Of a stretch of 64,000 nt of DNA, positions 48,152-59,154 are shown piece after piece. Within the stretch, counting starts at the first letter, position 1; each line of letters begins with the position of its first letter. The notes below the pieces were generated by a model, which ran no database searches, had not been told where the DNA came from, and saw only the letters and a list, made by a program, of their open reading frames with translations. The position numbers and the translations under genes were made by a program. The stretch is from Phenylobacterium sp. (lineage in GTDB: Bacteria; Pseudomonadota; Alphaproteobacteria; Caulobacterales; Caulobacteraceae), in the NCBI RefSeq assembly GCF_030679875.1, contig NZ_JAUXSP010000018.1, positions 121,199 through 185,198 of the forward strand, read 5' to 3'.

Positions 48152-48559
48152 ATGGACGCCCAGGCCATTCTCGACAGCCTCGACCTGATTGCTAAGCACA
48201 GCGAAGATCCTGCGCCGCAGGTCTATGCTCGCCTGTTCGCCCGCTATCCTGAAACCGAGGCCCTGTTCATCGGCGACAAGCGCGGGGCGGCCCGAGGCCA
48301 GATGCTGCGCCAGGCCATCGAGACCCTGCTGGACTATCTGGGCCCCAACGCCTTCGCCGCCAACTTCCTGCGGGCCGAGCTGCGCAATCACGACGACATC
48401 GGCGTGCCGGCCGACATCTTCCCCGCCTTCTACAAGGCCATGGCCGAGGCCTTCGCCGACATCGCCGGCGAGGCCTGGACGCCGGCCATGCAGGCCGCCT
48501 GGGATGAGTTCACGGCCGAGGTCGAACAGATCGTCCAGGCGCCCGCCCAGACGATCTGA
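48152..48559 (+). CDS. Globin-like protein
   Basis: YARLFARYPETEALFIGDK, ELRNHDDIGVPADIFPAFYKAM, WTPAMQAAWDEF. Confidence 0.75.
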   Translation: MDAQAILDSLDLIAKHSEDPAPQVYARLFARYPETEALFIGDKRGAARGQMLRQAIETLLDYLGPNAFAANFLRAELRNHDDIGVPADIFPAFYKAMAEAFADIAGEAWTPAMQAAWDEFTAEVEQIVQAPAQTI

Positions 48560-48562
48560 ACC

Positions 48563-49498
48563 TCAGGCCAGCGCTGCCTTGAGCGACGCCGCCGTGGCCT
48601 TGGCCGCCTCGCCCACGGCCGGCGAGACGTCGGCCATGATGTAGAAGTCGTGGATCAGGCTGGGATACTCGATGTGCTCCACCTGGACCCCGGCCGCCCG
48701 CAGGCGCTCGGCGTGGTCGCGACCCTCGTCCTTCAGCGGGTCGAAGCCGGCCGTGACCACCAGGGCCGGCGGCAGGCCCGCGCAGTCCATCTTGCCCAGC
48801 ATGGCCCGGTGGGACTGGGGATGGCCGATGGCCGCCAGGCACTTGTCGAACCAGGCGATGGCCTGCTTGGTCAGCAGGGGGCCGTCCAGCGCCTGACGCG
48901 ACGCCGTCTCCTTTTCCGGCCATATGCCGGGATAGAGCAGCAGCTGGAAGGCCAGCCGGCGCTGGGGATCATCCTTGAGGTCGGCGGCCACCGAGGCGGC
49001 CAGGTTGCCGCCGGCCGAATCCCCGCCCACGGCGATGCGGGCCGGATCGAAGCCGATTTCCGCGGCATGGTCGAAGGCCCAGCGGGTGGCGGCGAGCGCA
49101 TCGTCATGGCTGGCGGGGAATGGGTTTTCCGGCGCCAGGCGGTAGTCCACTGACAGCACCCGGACGCCGGCCAGAGCCGCCATCCGTCGGCAATGGCCGT
49201 CATGGCTTTCCAGGTCGCCGATCACGAAGCCGCCACCGTGGAAATAGACGAGGCCGCCGGTGGTCGAAGGCGCCCCGGCCGGGGTGTAGAGCCTCGCCGG
49301 AATCTCGCCGGCCGCGCCGTCGACCTTCAGGTCGCGGACGCTGACATCCTTGGGCGCATTCTGGTCGGCGGCCTGGCGCTGCATGCGATAGCCGGCGCGG
49401 ACCATGTCCGGCGGCAGGGCGTCCAGGGGCGGAGGGGTCTGGCCCTCGGCGGCCTTGGCCTGGGCCTCCAGCATGGCCTGAAAGTGGGGATCCATCAT
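48563..49498 (-). CDS. Alpha/beta hydrolase, HSL family
   Basis: VYFHGGGFVIGDLESHD, VGGDSAGGNLAASVA. Confidence 0.93.
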   Translation of the reverse strand: MMDPHFQAMLEAQAKAAEGQTPPPLDALPPDMVRAGYRMQRQAADQNAPKDVSVRDLKVDGAAGEIPARLYTPAGAPSTTGGLVYFHGGGFVIGDLESHDGHCRRMAALAGVRVLSVDYRLAPENPFPASHDDALAATRWAFDHAAEIGFDPARIAVGGDSAGGNLAASVAADLKDDPQRRLAFQLLLYPGIWPEKETASRQALDGPLLTKQAIAWFDKCLAAIGHPQSHRAMLGKMDCAGLPPALVVTAGFDPLKDEGRDHAERLRAAGVQVEHIEYPSLIHDFYIMADVSPAVGEAAKATAASLKAALA

Positions 49499-49609
49499 CG
49501 GCGTCTCCTCCTGGGGGGCGTCTTTTGGGGGGTCGTCGCGCTCTTGCCGGCGCAGTCACGAAAACGGCCCCCGACATCGCCGGGGGCCGCTGGTCTTTCG
49601 AGCCGAAGC

Positions 49610-51046
49610 CTACTCGGCGGCTTCCTTGGGCGCGTAGCCCATGACCGCCTTGACCTCCAGGAACTCGTGGAAGGCGAAGTCGCCCCACTCGCGCCCATTG
49701 CCGCTCATCTTGAAGCCGCCGAAGGGAGCGGTCATGTCCGACGCGCCGTTGATCGACACCTGGCCGGCGCGGAGCTTCGAAGCGACTTCGCGGGCCTTGG
49801 CCAGGTCGGCGCCGTTCACATAGGCCGCCAGGCCGTATTCGGTGTCGTTGCCGATGGCGATGGCCTGGTCGAGGCTCTCATAGCCGAGGATCGACAGGAC
49901 GGGACCGAAGATCTCTTCCTTCGAGATGGTCATCTCCGGCTTCACATTGGCGAAGACGGTGGGCTTCACATAGTAGCCCTTGTCCAGGCCTTCGGGACGA
50001 CCCGTCCCGCCAGCCACCAGGGTGGCGCCCTCGTCGATGCCCTTCTGGATCAGGTCCTGGATCTTGTCCCATTGGGTCTTGGAGACCACCGGGCCCAGCA
50101 TGGCGTTGCCGGTGGGGTCGCCCACCGTCACCTGGGCGGCGGCTTCCTTGGCCACGGCGATCGCCTCGTCCATGCGCTTGGACGGGACGAGCATGCGGGT
50201 CGGGGCGTTACAGGACTGGCCGGAATTGGTCATGATCTGGCGCACGCCGCCGGCCACGCTCTTGGCGAAGACGTCGTCGTCCAGGACGATGTTCGGGCTC
50301 TTGCCGCCCAGTTCCTGGTGCACGCGCTTGACGGTCGGGGCGGCGTTCTTGGCCACCTCGATGCCGGCCCGGGTCGAACCGGTGAACGAGACCATGTCCA
50401 CTTCCGGATGGGTCGAAAGCGGCACGCCGACGCCGAGGCCATCACCATGGACCATGTTGAACACGCCGGCCGGCACGCCGGCCTCGTGCATGATCTCGGC
50501 GAAGATCTGGCCGGTGAAGGGAGCGACCTCCGACGGCTTCAGCACCATGGTGCAGCCGGTGGCCAGCGCCGGGGCGACCTTGCACATGATCTGGTTCAGC
50601 GGCCAGTTCCAGGGCGTGATGAAGCTGCAGACGCCGATCGGCTCCTTGACGATCATCGTCGCGCCGCGGTCTTCCTCGAACTTGAAGTCCTTGAGGATGC
50701 CGATGGCGGTGGCCAGGTGGCCCATGCCGGCCGGCACCTGGGCGCGCTGGGCCAGCGAGGCCGGGGCGCCCATTTCCTCGGTGACGGCGTTGGCCAGATC
50801 GCCGAAGCGCTTCTGGTACTCGGCCAGCACCCGCTGCATGACGTCCAGCCGCTCTTCGCGGGTGGTCTGAGACCAGGTGGCGAAGGCCTTGCGCGCGGCC
50901 TTTACGGCCTTGTCCACATCGGCTTCGGCGCCGAGCGCGATCTTGCCGGCGACCTCTTCATTGGCGGGATTGATGACGTCCAGGGTCTTGAGCGCCACCG
51001 GCTCGACCCACTGGCCGTCGATATAGAGCTTCAGGTACTCGCGCAT
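49610..51046 (-). CDS. Aldehyde dehydrogenase family protein
   Basis: FITPWNWPLNQIMCKVAPALATGCTMVLKPSE, FTGSTRAGIEV, HQELGGKSPNIVLDDD, NSGQSCNAPTR. Confidence 0.96.
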   Translation of the reverse strand: MREYLKLYIDGQWVEPVALKTLDVINPANEEVAGKIALGAEADVDKAVKAARKAFATWSQTTREERLDVMQRVLAEYQKRFGDLANAVTEEMGAPASLAQRAQVPAGMGHLATAIGILKDFKFEEDRGATMIVKEPIGVCSFITPWNWPLNQIMCKVAPALATGCTMVLKPSEVAPFTGQIFAEIMHEAGVPAGVFNMVHGDGLGVGVPLSTHPEVDMVSFTGSTRAGIEVAKNAAPTVKRVHQELGGKSPNIVLDDDVFAKSVAGGVRQIMTNSGQSCNAPTRMLVPSKRMDEAIAVAKEAAAQVTVGDPTGNAMLGPVVSKTQWDKIQDLIQKGIDEGATLVAGGTGRPEGLDKGYYVKPTVFANVKPEMTISKEEIFGPVLSILGYESLDQAIAIGNDTEYGLAAYVNGADLAKAREVASKLRAGQVSINGASDMTAPFGGFKMSGNGREWGDFAFHEFLEVKAVMGYAPKEAAE

Positions 51047-51056
51047 GGGCTCTCGC

Positions 51057-52148
51057 TTACTCGTTAGATGTGAACATGATGACCGAACGGGCCAGTTCGC
51101 CGCGCTTCATGTCAGCGAAGCCCTCGTTGACCTGCTCGAGCTTGATGCGCTGGGAGATCATCTGGTCGAGCTTTAGCTTGCCGTTCATGTAGAAGTCCAC
51201 TAGGCGGGGCATGTCGATCGGGAAGCGGTTCGAGCCCATCATGGAACCCTGCAGCTTCTTCTCGCCCAGGAATGCGGCGCCCATCAGGGTGATGCTCTGG
51301 CCGACCGGGATCATGCCGATGATGTTGGCCGTGCCGCCGCGGCGCAGCATATTGAAGGCCTGCTCGGCGGTCTTGGACAGGCCGATGGCCTCGAAGGCGT
51401 GGTGCACCCCGCCCTTGGTCATTTCGAGCACTTCCTTGACCGCGTCGGTCTGGGAGGCGTCGATGAAGTCGGTTGCGCCGAACTCCATGGCCAAGTTGCC
51501 CTTGGCGGCGACCGTGTCGATGGCGATGATGCGGCCGGCGCCCGCGATGGCCGCCCCGTTGATCGCCGACAGGCCCACGCCGCCGCAGCCGATGACGGCC
51601 ACGGTCTCCCCCGGACGGACGCTGGAGGTGTGCATTGCCGCGCCGACCCCCGTCATCACCGAGCAGCCGATCAGGGCGGCGCGGTCGAGCGGCATGTCCT
51701 TGCGGATCGCGACGCAGGCATGCTCGTGGATCAGCATGTATTCGGCGAAGGACGACAGATTCAGGAACTGGATCATCGGGCCGGCGGCGGTGGTCAGCCG
51801 GGGCTCTTCATCAGCGCCGCGCTTGGTATCGGGCGAGACGCAAAGTGAGAGGTGGCCCGTCAGGCAAGACTCGCAGTGACCGCAATAGGCCGAAAGGCAG
51901 GTGATAACATGGTCACCCACCTTCACGGTCCGGACTTCCGAGCCCACCTGCTCGACGATCCCGGCGCTCTCATGGCCCAGCACCGCCGGTAGCGGGTGTG
52001 GGTAGGAGCCTTCCATGAAGTGCAGATCGGAGTGGCACAGGCCCGCGGCCACGGTGCGGATCAGGACCTCATGGGGGCCTGGCTTGTTGATCTGGACATC
52101 TTCGATCTGAAGCGGCTTGCCCACTTCGCGCAGCACGGCGGCTTTCAT
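51057..52148 (-). CDS. Zn-dependent alcohol dehydrogenase (class III-like/NDMA-type fold)
   Basis: GLCHSDLHFMEG, LGHESAGIVEQVGSEV, CGHCESCLTGHLSLC, VIGCGGVGLSAINGA. Confidence 0.94.
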   Translation of the reverse strand: MKAAVLREVGKPLQIEDVQINKPGPHEVLIRTVAAGLCHSDLHFMEGSYPHPLPAVLGHESAGIVEQVGSEVRTVKVGDHVITCLSAYCGHCESCLTGHLSLCVSPDTKRGADEEPRLTTAAGPMIQFLNLSSFAEYMLIHEHACVAIRKDMPLDRAALIGCSVMTGVGAAMHTSSVRPGETVAVIGCGGVGLSAINGAAIAGAGRIIAIDTVAAKGNLAMEFGATDFIDASQTDAVKEVLEMTKGGVHHAFEAIGLSKTAEQAFNMLRRGGTANIIGMIPVGQSITLMGAAFLGEKKLQGSMMGSNRFPIDMPRLVDFYMNGKLKLDQMISQRIKLEQVNEGFADMKRGELARSVIMFTSNE

Positions 52149-52348
52149 ACTGGCGTTCCCCGAACAGCGCCCGTCTTAGCGGGCGGATTATCGAAGTCCG
52201 GACATGGCCGAGACTTCCCGAGAGGCCAACCTTATCGCCGTTCACATGGCCTGCGCCAAGGGAAATTGGCGGCTCTCCTCAGGCAGTCGAAGGCGCAGCC
52301 GGTTTGAGCCGCAATAGGGTCATTCGTTTGGGCCAGGCCGCCGGCTAT

Positions 52349-52796
52349 TTCGGCCAGCGCAGTCGGAAGTCACCCCGCGGCGGGGGGATACAACCCGCAA
52401 GTGTGGTCAACAGGTTCTCGGCGGATCCGTCGTTGAGGAAGTGGTCGGCGCCCGTCACCCGCTCGAACTGCATCGGCCGCCGCGTGCGGGTCTCGGCCAC
52501 CAGGTTCTCGGCCAGCTCGATGGGCGCTAAATCGTCCTAGTTGCCGTGCACGACGGGGACCGGACCTTGATGTTCCACAGGGCCGCATGGCATGCTGTGT
52601 AGCTGGTCGGGCTGGTTGGTGACCTCCAAGACGGGATGGCGCACATCGCGGGTAATGATCTCCAGCATCCCGGCCCGACCTTCAGCAGCCGCGCGGCCGT
52701 CGGTCGGGGCTGGCGGTAATAGCCCGACAGCAGCACCAGGCCGGTCACCTTGCCGGGATTCGGGGGGCGGTCAGAGTGACGTGGCAGGTTGCTCAA
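52349..52796 (-). pseudogene. Alpha/beta-hydrolase-like remnant, frameshifted
   Basis: Minus-strand frames carry GLVLLSGYYRQPRPTAARLL, WNIKVRSPSCTATRT, and a C-terminal ADHFLNDGSAENLL-like segment in different frames. Confidence 0.5.
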
Positions 52797-52869
52797 CCTG
52801 CATTCTTAGTTGACCCACTCTGTTCCTTAACGGGCGATCCCCATGCGTTGACGTTAGGGCCGCAGCATA

Positions 52870-53529
52870 GCGTTTCCGCTCGAGTTGATGGTCCGCAGCG
52901 TTGCGCAGCGCCGCGTCAATCTGCTGCTGGGTCGCGCGCGCCCGCGTCAGCGCTTCAAGCTCGGCGAGCGCCAGCGCCCGGGCCCAACGACGTCTGGGCC
53001 ATGGACTTCCTGCCCGACCAGCTCTTCGACGGGCGCAAGATACGCATCCTGGCGATCATCGACACTTTCAGCCGGTTCTCGCCGGCGCTGGATCCCCGCT
53101 TCGCCTACAAGGCCTGCGACGTCGTCCGGACGCTCGAACTGGCCGGCAAAGCGGTGGGCTATCCACGGGTCATCCGCGTCGATAATGGCCCCGAATTTGT
53201 CTCCCGCGACCTCGATCTCTGGGCCTACCAGCGGGGCGTCATCCTGGACTTCAGCCGCCCTGGAAAGCCGACGGACAACGCCTTTGCGGAGTCCTTCAAC
53301 GGCAAGGTCCGGCCCGAATGCTTGAACACCGCCTGGTTCATGTCCCTCGACGACGCCCGATCAAAATGCGAGGCTTGGCGTAGGGACTACAACGAACATC
53401 GTCCCCACAGCGCGATCGGCGACAAGTGCCCGATCGAGCTCATGAATGGCGTCGGGACACATGGCCCACCCGACGCCTGACCGGCGAGAAATCCCGGCCC
53501 GACCTGGTCCAAGGGTGGGGGCAAGGTCA
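52870..53529 (+). mobile_element. IS3-family OrfB 3' part, copy B
   Basis: [39 protein letters not shown]...CEAWRRDYNEHRPHSAIGDKCPIELMN; terminal ccaagggtgggggcaaggtca. Confidence 0.92.
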
Positions 53530-54066
53530 CTCATTGCCCCCCCCACGTGCGTCGACAAGCGCTTCGTCCGAGACCAGGTGGCCGGCGATCAACATGCTGC
53601 AATTGATGCGGTCCATCAGGTAGGCGCCGCTGCTGCCGGCCCACCATCGATCAAGAAAGCTCCGATGCCGGTGGCCTACGACCAGGAGGTCTGCGGCGAC
53701 TTGCTCTACGAAGGCGGCAATCTCAGCAGCGGGCTCGCCGCTCCGCAACTCGGCGACCGGCTCGAGGCCAAGTTGCCGCAGCCCCGTGACGCCCTCTTCC
53801 AGCACCGCTCGGTACGCTTCCTGCTCGTGAGCGATGACTCCGGCGTACGCACCTTCGGCCAGCCGTCTTCCAGGCGTCTCTGCGGCGACCGACAAGAGAA
53901 AGACCCGGGCCCGAAGCCTCATGGCCAGCATCGCGCCCTCGCGCAGCGCGGCACGTCCCTCCACACTGCCATCGTAGGCAAGAACGATTCGACGATACAT
54001 ATGAACCCCCGCTTCAGACCCAAGGGTAGCCCTAGTATTTCCCGAAGGGCGCCCAATCGCACCCAA
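53527..54066 (-). CDS. Universal stress protein (UspA family), probable start internal at MYRRIVLAYDGS
   Basis: YRRIVLAYDGSVEGRAALREGAMLA, DLLVVGHRHRSFLDRWWAGSSGAYLMDRINCSMLIA. Confidence 0.9.
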   Translation of the reverse strand: MGAIGRPSGNTRATLGSEAGVHMYRRIVLAYDGSVEGRAALREGAMLAMRLRARVFLLSVAAETPGRRLAEGAYAGVIAHEQEAYRAVLEEGVTGLRQLGLEPVAELRSGEPAAEIAAFVEQVAADLLVVGHRHRSFLDRWWAGSSGAYLMDRINCSMLIAGHLVSDEALVDARGGGNE

Positions 54067-54180
54067 CGCACCTTCGTAGGTTAATGGTTAGGGGGCTATC
54101 ATCCAACAAGCGCCGCGAGGTTTGCGCCGGGGCGTTTTGATGCTAATTATTAGCTCCCTATCGACACGGATTTGTACTCG

Positions 54181-54609
54181 ATGACCGCCAGACACGCCTT
54201 TGGACAGGCAGCGAACCTGATGAGCCGTCGTTGGCGGGCGCGCCTAGACGAGCGGCTTAAGGACACGGGCCTCTCGCAGGCGCGGTGGCTGGCGTTGTTT
54301 GAGCTATCAAGTTCGGACGGAGGGCTGACACAGCGGGATTTAGCGGATCGGCTCGGAATCGAGGCGCCGACGATCGTGCGCCAGTTGGATGACCTTGAAA
54401 GGCGCGGCCTGATTGCGCGGCGGGAGGCGCCGAATGATCGGCGAGCCAAACGCGTCACCCTCACCGCCGCGGCAGAGCCGGTCCTCGACCACATCACGAG
54501 CATTGCGGCCACGCTTCGCGACGAGTTGCTGGCGGATATTTCTGACGCCGATCTCGTCACCTGTCTGTCCGTTTTGGGACGAGTCAACCAGCGTTTGGAA
54601 CAAAGATGA
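54181..54609 (+). CDS. MarR-family transcriptional regulator
   Basis: LTQRDLADRLGIEAPTIVRQLDDLERRGLIARREAPNDRRAKRVTLT. Confidence 0.92.
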   Translation: MTARHAFGQAANLMSRRWRARLDERLKDTGLSQARWLALFELSSSDGGLTQRDLADRLGIEAPTIVRQLDDLERRGLIARREAPNDRRAKRVTLTAAAEPVLDHITSIAATLRDELLADISDADLVTCLSVLGRVNQRLEQR

Positions 54610-55736
54610 GCGCGGCGGATGACAACCCCGTCGCGAGCGTGAAAAGCATTCGCATCGGGCGAAAACCCTCGCGGCGCCTGCTTCTCGTCGCCGCCGTGAT
54701 CGTGGCCCTCATTGCGGCCGGCGCGGTTTGGCTGCACGGGAGGGCCGGCCGGGTGTCGACCAATGACGCCCGCATTGCCGCAGATGTCATTGCGGTTTCC
54801 AGCGAGGCGGCCGGCAGGATTGTTCAGCTCGATGTCAAAGCCGGGGACCAAGTCGAGAGGGGTCAGATTCTGGTCCGCATAGAACCCCGCGACGCTCAAT
54901 ATAGCTTGGCGGAGATCAACGCCAACATCGCCAACCTGCGCGCGCAGCGCGCGCAGTTGTTGGCCCAGCAAAGCTTGGTGCGCAACACCGTCGGCAATCA
55001 AGCTGGGGTATCCTCCGCGACCATCGACAGCGCCCAGGCCGACTATCTGACCAAGCAGGCTGAGCTGGCCGTGGCACGGTCGGCCTTTCAGCGCACCGAA
55101 ACCCTCTATGGGAAAGGGCTGGTCGCCAAGAGCCGGTTCGAGGAGGACCAGGCGCGGCTTCGGGCCGCCGAGCAAACTGCCGTCCGCGCCCGCGCCGCGA
55201 TCTCCGGCGCGAAGGCGAGCGCCGAGGTCACCCAGACGGGCCTCCAGCAGGTGCAGGTGATCGCCGAGCAGATTGCGAGCGTCGACGCCCAGATCGACGC
55301 GCTGGCTGCGCGGCGTGAACAGCAGCGGCTCGATCTCGGACGGCGACAGATCGTGGCGGCCTTCGATGGGGTCATCGATCAGACCGTTGTCGATCCGGGC
55401 GAGTACGTCTCGCCGGGCTCGCGCATCCTGCTCTATCACGACCCGCATACCGTCTGGGTCGATGTGAACGTCAAGGAGACGGAGTTCCGTAAACTGAAGG
55501 TTGGCGCGTCGGCCAAGGTGAAGGTGGACGCCTATCCCGGCCGCACGTTTGAGGCCAAGGTTCAGCGCCTGGGGGGCGCCGCTACGAGCCAGTTCGCGCT
55601 ACTGCCCAACCCCAATCCGAGCGGCAACTTCACCAAGGTCACCCAACGGCTGCCCGTGAGGCTGGCGATCACCCAACAGCAGAATCTCCTCCGGCCGGGG
55701 ATGATGGCCGAGGTCACGATCGATGTCACAGACTGA
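54606..55736 (+). CDS. HlyD/EmrA-type membrane fusion protein
   Basis: N-terminal TM, VSTNDARIAADVIAVSSEAAGRIVQLDVKAGDQVERGQILVRIEPRDA, coiled coil; ATGA overlap with marR. Confidence 0.93.
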   Translation: MSAADDNPVASVKSIRIGRKPSRRLLLVAAVIVALIAAGAVWLHGRAGRVSTNDARIAADVIAVSSEAAGRIVQLDVKAGDQVERGQILVRIEPRDAQYSLAEINANIANLRAQRAQLLAQQSLVRNTVGNQAGVSSATIDSAQADYLTKQAELAVARSAFQRTETLYGKGLVAKSRFEEDQARLRAAEQTAVRARAAISGAKASAEVTQTGLQQVQVIAEQIASVDAQIDALAARREQQRLDLGRRQIVAAFDGVIDQTVVDPGEYVSPGSRILLYHDPHTVWVDVNVKETEFRKLKVGASAKVKVDAYPGRTFEAKVQRLGGAATSQFALLPNPNPSGNFTKVTQRLPVRLAITQQQNLLRPGMMAEVTIDVTD

Positions 55737-57381
55737 GGCCCTGTTCGCGCGCTATGGGTCGATGTACCGCTGGCTCGCGACGGCGGCGGCCATGGTCTCG
55801 GCGATCGCGGTGGTGCTTTCATCCACCATCGTCAACGTGGCTGTTCCGGCAATCATGGGCCAGTTCGGCATCGATCAGACCCGGGTGCAGTGGCTCGCCA
55901 CCGGCTTTCTCGCCGCAATGACGGTCACCATGCTGCTCTCTGCCTGGTGCGAACGCACCTTCGGTCAGCGGCAAACCATGACGGTGGCCCTGGGCGTGTT
56001 CCTGTTCGGATCGGTCCTCGGCGGGCTGGCGCCGGATGATACGGTGCTCATAGTCTCCCGGGTGATCCAGGGCGCTGCAGCGGGCGTCATCCAGCCGCTG
56101 GCGATGGTCGTGATGTTCCAGGTGTTTCCCCCCGACAAGCGCGGCGCGGCCATGGGAATCTTCGGGATTGGCGTGGTGCTCGCCCCGGCGCTGGGTCCGT
56201 GGGTCGGGGGACTGCTGATGGATAGCTTCGACTGGCGGTTCCTTTTCTATTTGGGGATTCCATTCGGCCTGGGTGGCATCACGCTGGCGCACCTCTTCCT
56301 GCCCGATCGCGATCCTGCGGTCGCGAAGGCCCGACTGGACTGGCCGGCTCTGGTGTGGCTCAGCGTGGCCCTGCTCGCGCTGCTGCAAACCATGTCCAGC
56401 GGCCAGCGCTTGGGCTGGGCCTCCACGCCCGTCCTCGCAGGGCTTGCAATCACGATGACCTGCGCGGCGGCCTTCCTCGTCCGCGAACGTCGGATTCCGC
56501 ATCCGCTGCTCGACCTGCGGGTGTTCGCCAGTCCCCCCTTCGCTGCGGCCGCGGCGGTCAGCTTTGTGCTGGGGGCCGGCCTGTACGGCACGACCTATCT
56601 GCTCCCGGTCTTCGTCCAGCAGATTCAAAACTTCACCCCAACCCAAGCGGGTCTGCTGCTGATGCCGGCCGGCTTCGTCCTGGTCATCGTCTTTCCCGCC
56701 GCAGGCATGATGAGCGACCGGCTGTCGCCAGGATTGCTGATCGGGGCGGGCATGGCTATCTTTGCCTATTCCTCGTGGCTTACGGCCCACGTGAGCGCTG
56801 ACACCGCCTTCTGGACGCTCGCCTGGTGGACGGTGATTGGCCGCATTGGGATGGGCTTTGTGTTCCCCTCGCTGAGTTCTGCAGCTCTCAAGGTGCTGCC
56901 GCTGGAACTGTTATCCCAGGGCTCTGGCTCGATGAACTTCACCCGGCAACTGGGCGGAGCGCTCGGCACGGGTATTCTGGGCGTGATTATTGAGCGGCGA
57001 ACCGCGTTCCACGGCGACGCCCTCGCCGCGACCCAGACGTCGGATAATTCAGCTACAAGCGGCTATCTCATGGAAGCCGCGCGAACCGTCCACGCGTTGG
57101 GACTCGGGCCTCTGGAGCAACTCCCGGCCGCCGGCTGGTTGCTGGGGCAAGGGGTTTACTACCAGGCGGCCGCCGCCGCCTATCGAGATGGATTCCTGAT
57201 CACGGCCATGGTCTTCGCCGTGGCCCTCGCGCCAACTTTCGTGCTCCATCGCGCCTTGGGGCGCGTTGCTGCGCGGCTAGGTCCAGGCCCCCAATCGGCT
57301 GAGAAGGCTGAAGACGAGGCGGATGCCGGGCCAGCAGCAGACCCTGTAATTGAAGCCAAGGCTCGCGCGGTGAGAATATGA
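55723..57381 (+). CDS. DHA2-family MFS transporter (EmrB-type)
   Basis: STIVNVAVPAIMGQFGIDQTRVQWLATGFLAAMTVTMLLSAW, 14-TM pattern. Confidence 0.95.
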   Translation: MSQTEALFARYGSMYRWLATAAAMVSAIAVVLSSTIVNVAVPAIMGQFGIDQTRVQWLATGFLAAMTVTMLLSAWCERTFGQRQTMTVALGVFLFGSVLGGLAPDDTVLIVSRVIQGAAAGVIQPLAMVVMFQVFPPDKRGAAMGIFGIGVVLAPALGPWVGGLLMDSFDWRFLFYLGIPFGLGGITLAHLFLPDRDPAVAKARLDWPALVWLSVALLALLQTMSSGQRLGWASTPVLAGLAITMTCAAAFLVRERRIPHPLLDLRVFASPPFAAAAAVSFVLGAGLYGTTYLLPVFVQQIQNFTPTQAGLLLMPAGFVLVIVFPAAGMMSDRLSPGLLIGAGMAIFAYSSWLTAHVSADTAFWTLAWWTVIGRIGMGFVFPSLSSAALKVLPLELLSQGSGSMNFTRQLGGALGTGILGVIIERRTAFHGDALAATQTSDNSATSGYLMEAARTVHALGLGPLEQLPAAGWLLGQGVYYQAAAAAYRDGFLITAMVFAVALAPTFVLHRALGRVAARLGPGPQSAEKAEDEADAGPAADPVIEAKARAVRI

Positions 57382-57983
57382 ACAGGCGCGCAAACTCGAC
57401 CTGCAAAGCCAAGCGGGAGGCGATCCTCTTGGCTACGGCGGACCTGATGAGTCGGCTTGGCCCAGATGTGTCGGTCACCTCGATCGCCCGCTCAGCGGCC
57501 GTCTCAAAGCAGACGGTCTACAATCATTTCGGCAGCAGAGCCGGCCTGATGGACGCTTTGGTCGCCAGTGGCCTCAGTGTTTTGTACGATCCGATGCTCG
57601 ATCTGGACAGCAACGGAGATCCTGAGGACGAGCTGGGATCCTACGCCCTTGCCTTGCTGCGCGAGCTCTCACAGCCCGCCTATCGGAAAATGCTTCGCGC
57701 GATCTTCTTTGCCATCCAGCACGATGCGGCAGCGGCCCAGCTGATCTATGACGCGACTGCGGTGCGTATGCGGGAACGCATCGCAACCTATCTCCGCGCG
57801 CAATGTGCGCGGGGGCGTCTCACTGTCGATGAACCCGACATCGCAGCTCAACTCTTCCACACTGCTGTCGTATCGAACGCGCAACTCATGATTCTGGCGG
57901 GGATCCACGATGAAAAGCCCATAGAGTCCCATGCTAGAGCTTGCTCGAGACTCTTCCTAAAGGCTTACGCAACTGATAGGTAA
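57378..57983 (+). CDS. TetR/AcrR-family regulator
   Basis: REAILLATADLMSRLGPDVSVTSIARSAAVSKQTVYNHFGSRAGLMDALV. Confidence 0.93.
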   Translation: MNRRANSTCKAKREAILLATADLMSRLGPDVSVTSIARSAAVSKQTVYNHFGSRAGLMDALVASGLSVLYDPMLDLDSNGDPEDELGSYALALLRELSQPAYRKMLRAIFFAIQHDAAAAQLIYDATAVRMRERIATYLRAQCARGRLTVDEPDIAAQLFHTAVVSNAQLMILAGIHDEKPIESHARACSRLFLKAYATDR

Positions 57984-58202
57984 TGTGCCTGCCGAGGCTA
58001 TGACATGAATCCTGCGCCGCAAGGCGGTCCGCCTAAGCTGTGTGGCGGCTTGCGGCTCGCCTCGCTCAGCCTTTCCACCACCCGCGGCCGGCGCCGGGGC
58101 TGATCCCTCGTTCAGCCCGTGGTGTGCAATATGCCGCCGAGGGCGCTGTCGCCAATTGCCACGCGCGAGCTAACTTGTTCGAATCTCCGCTGGTTTTAAG
58201 GA

Positions 58203-59154
<952 letters not shown>

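Noticed and set aside
49193-51067. 624-aa plus-strand ORF
   Set aside because: Antisense shadow of the aldehyde dehydrogenase and HSL hydrolase genes.
28708-53529. Functional composite transposon
   Set aside because: Both IS3 copies are incomplete at their inner sides and I could not see a convincing outer target duplication.
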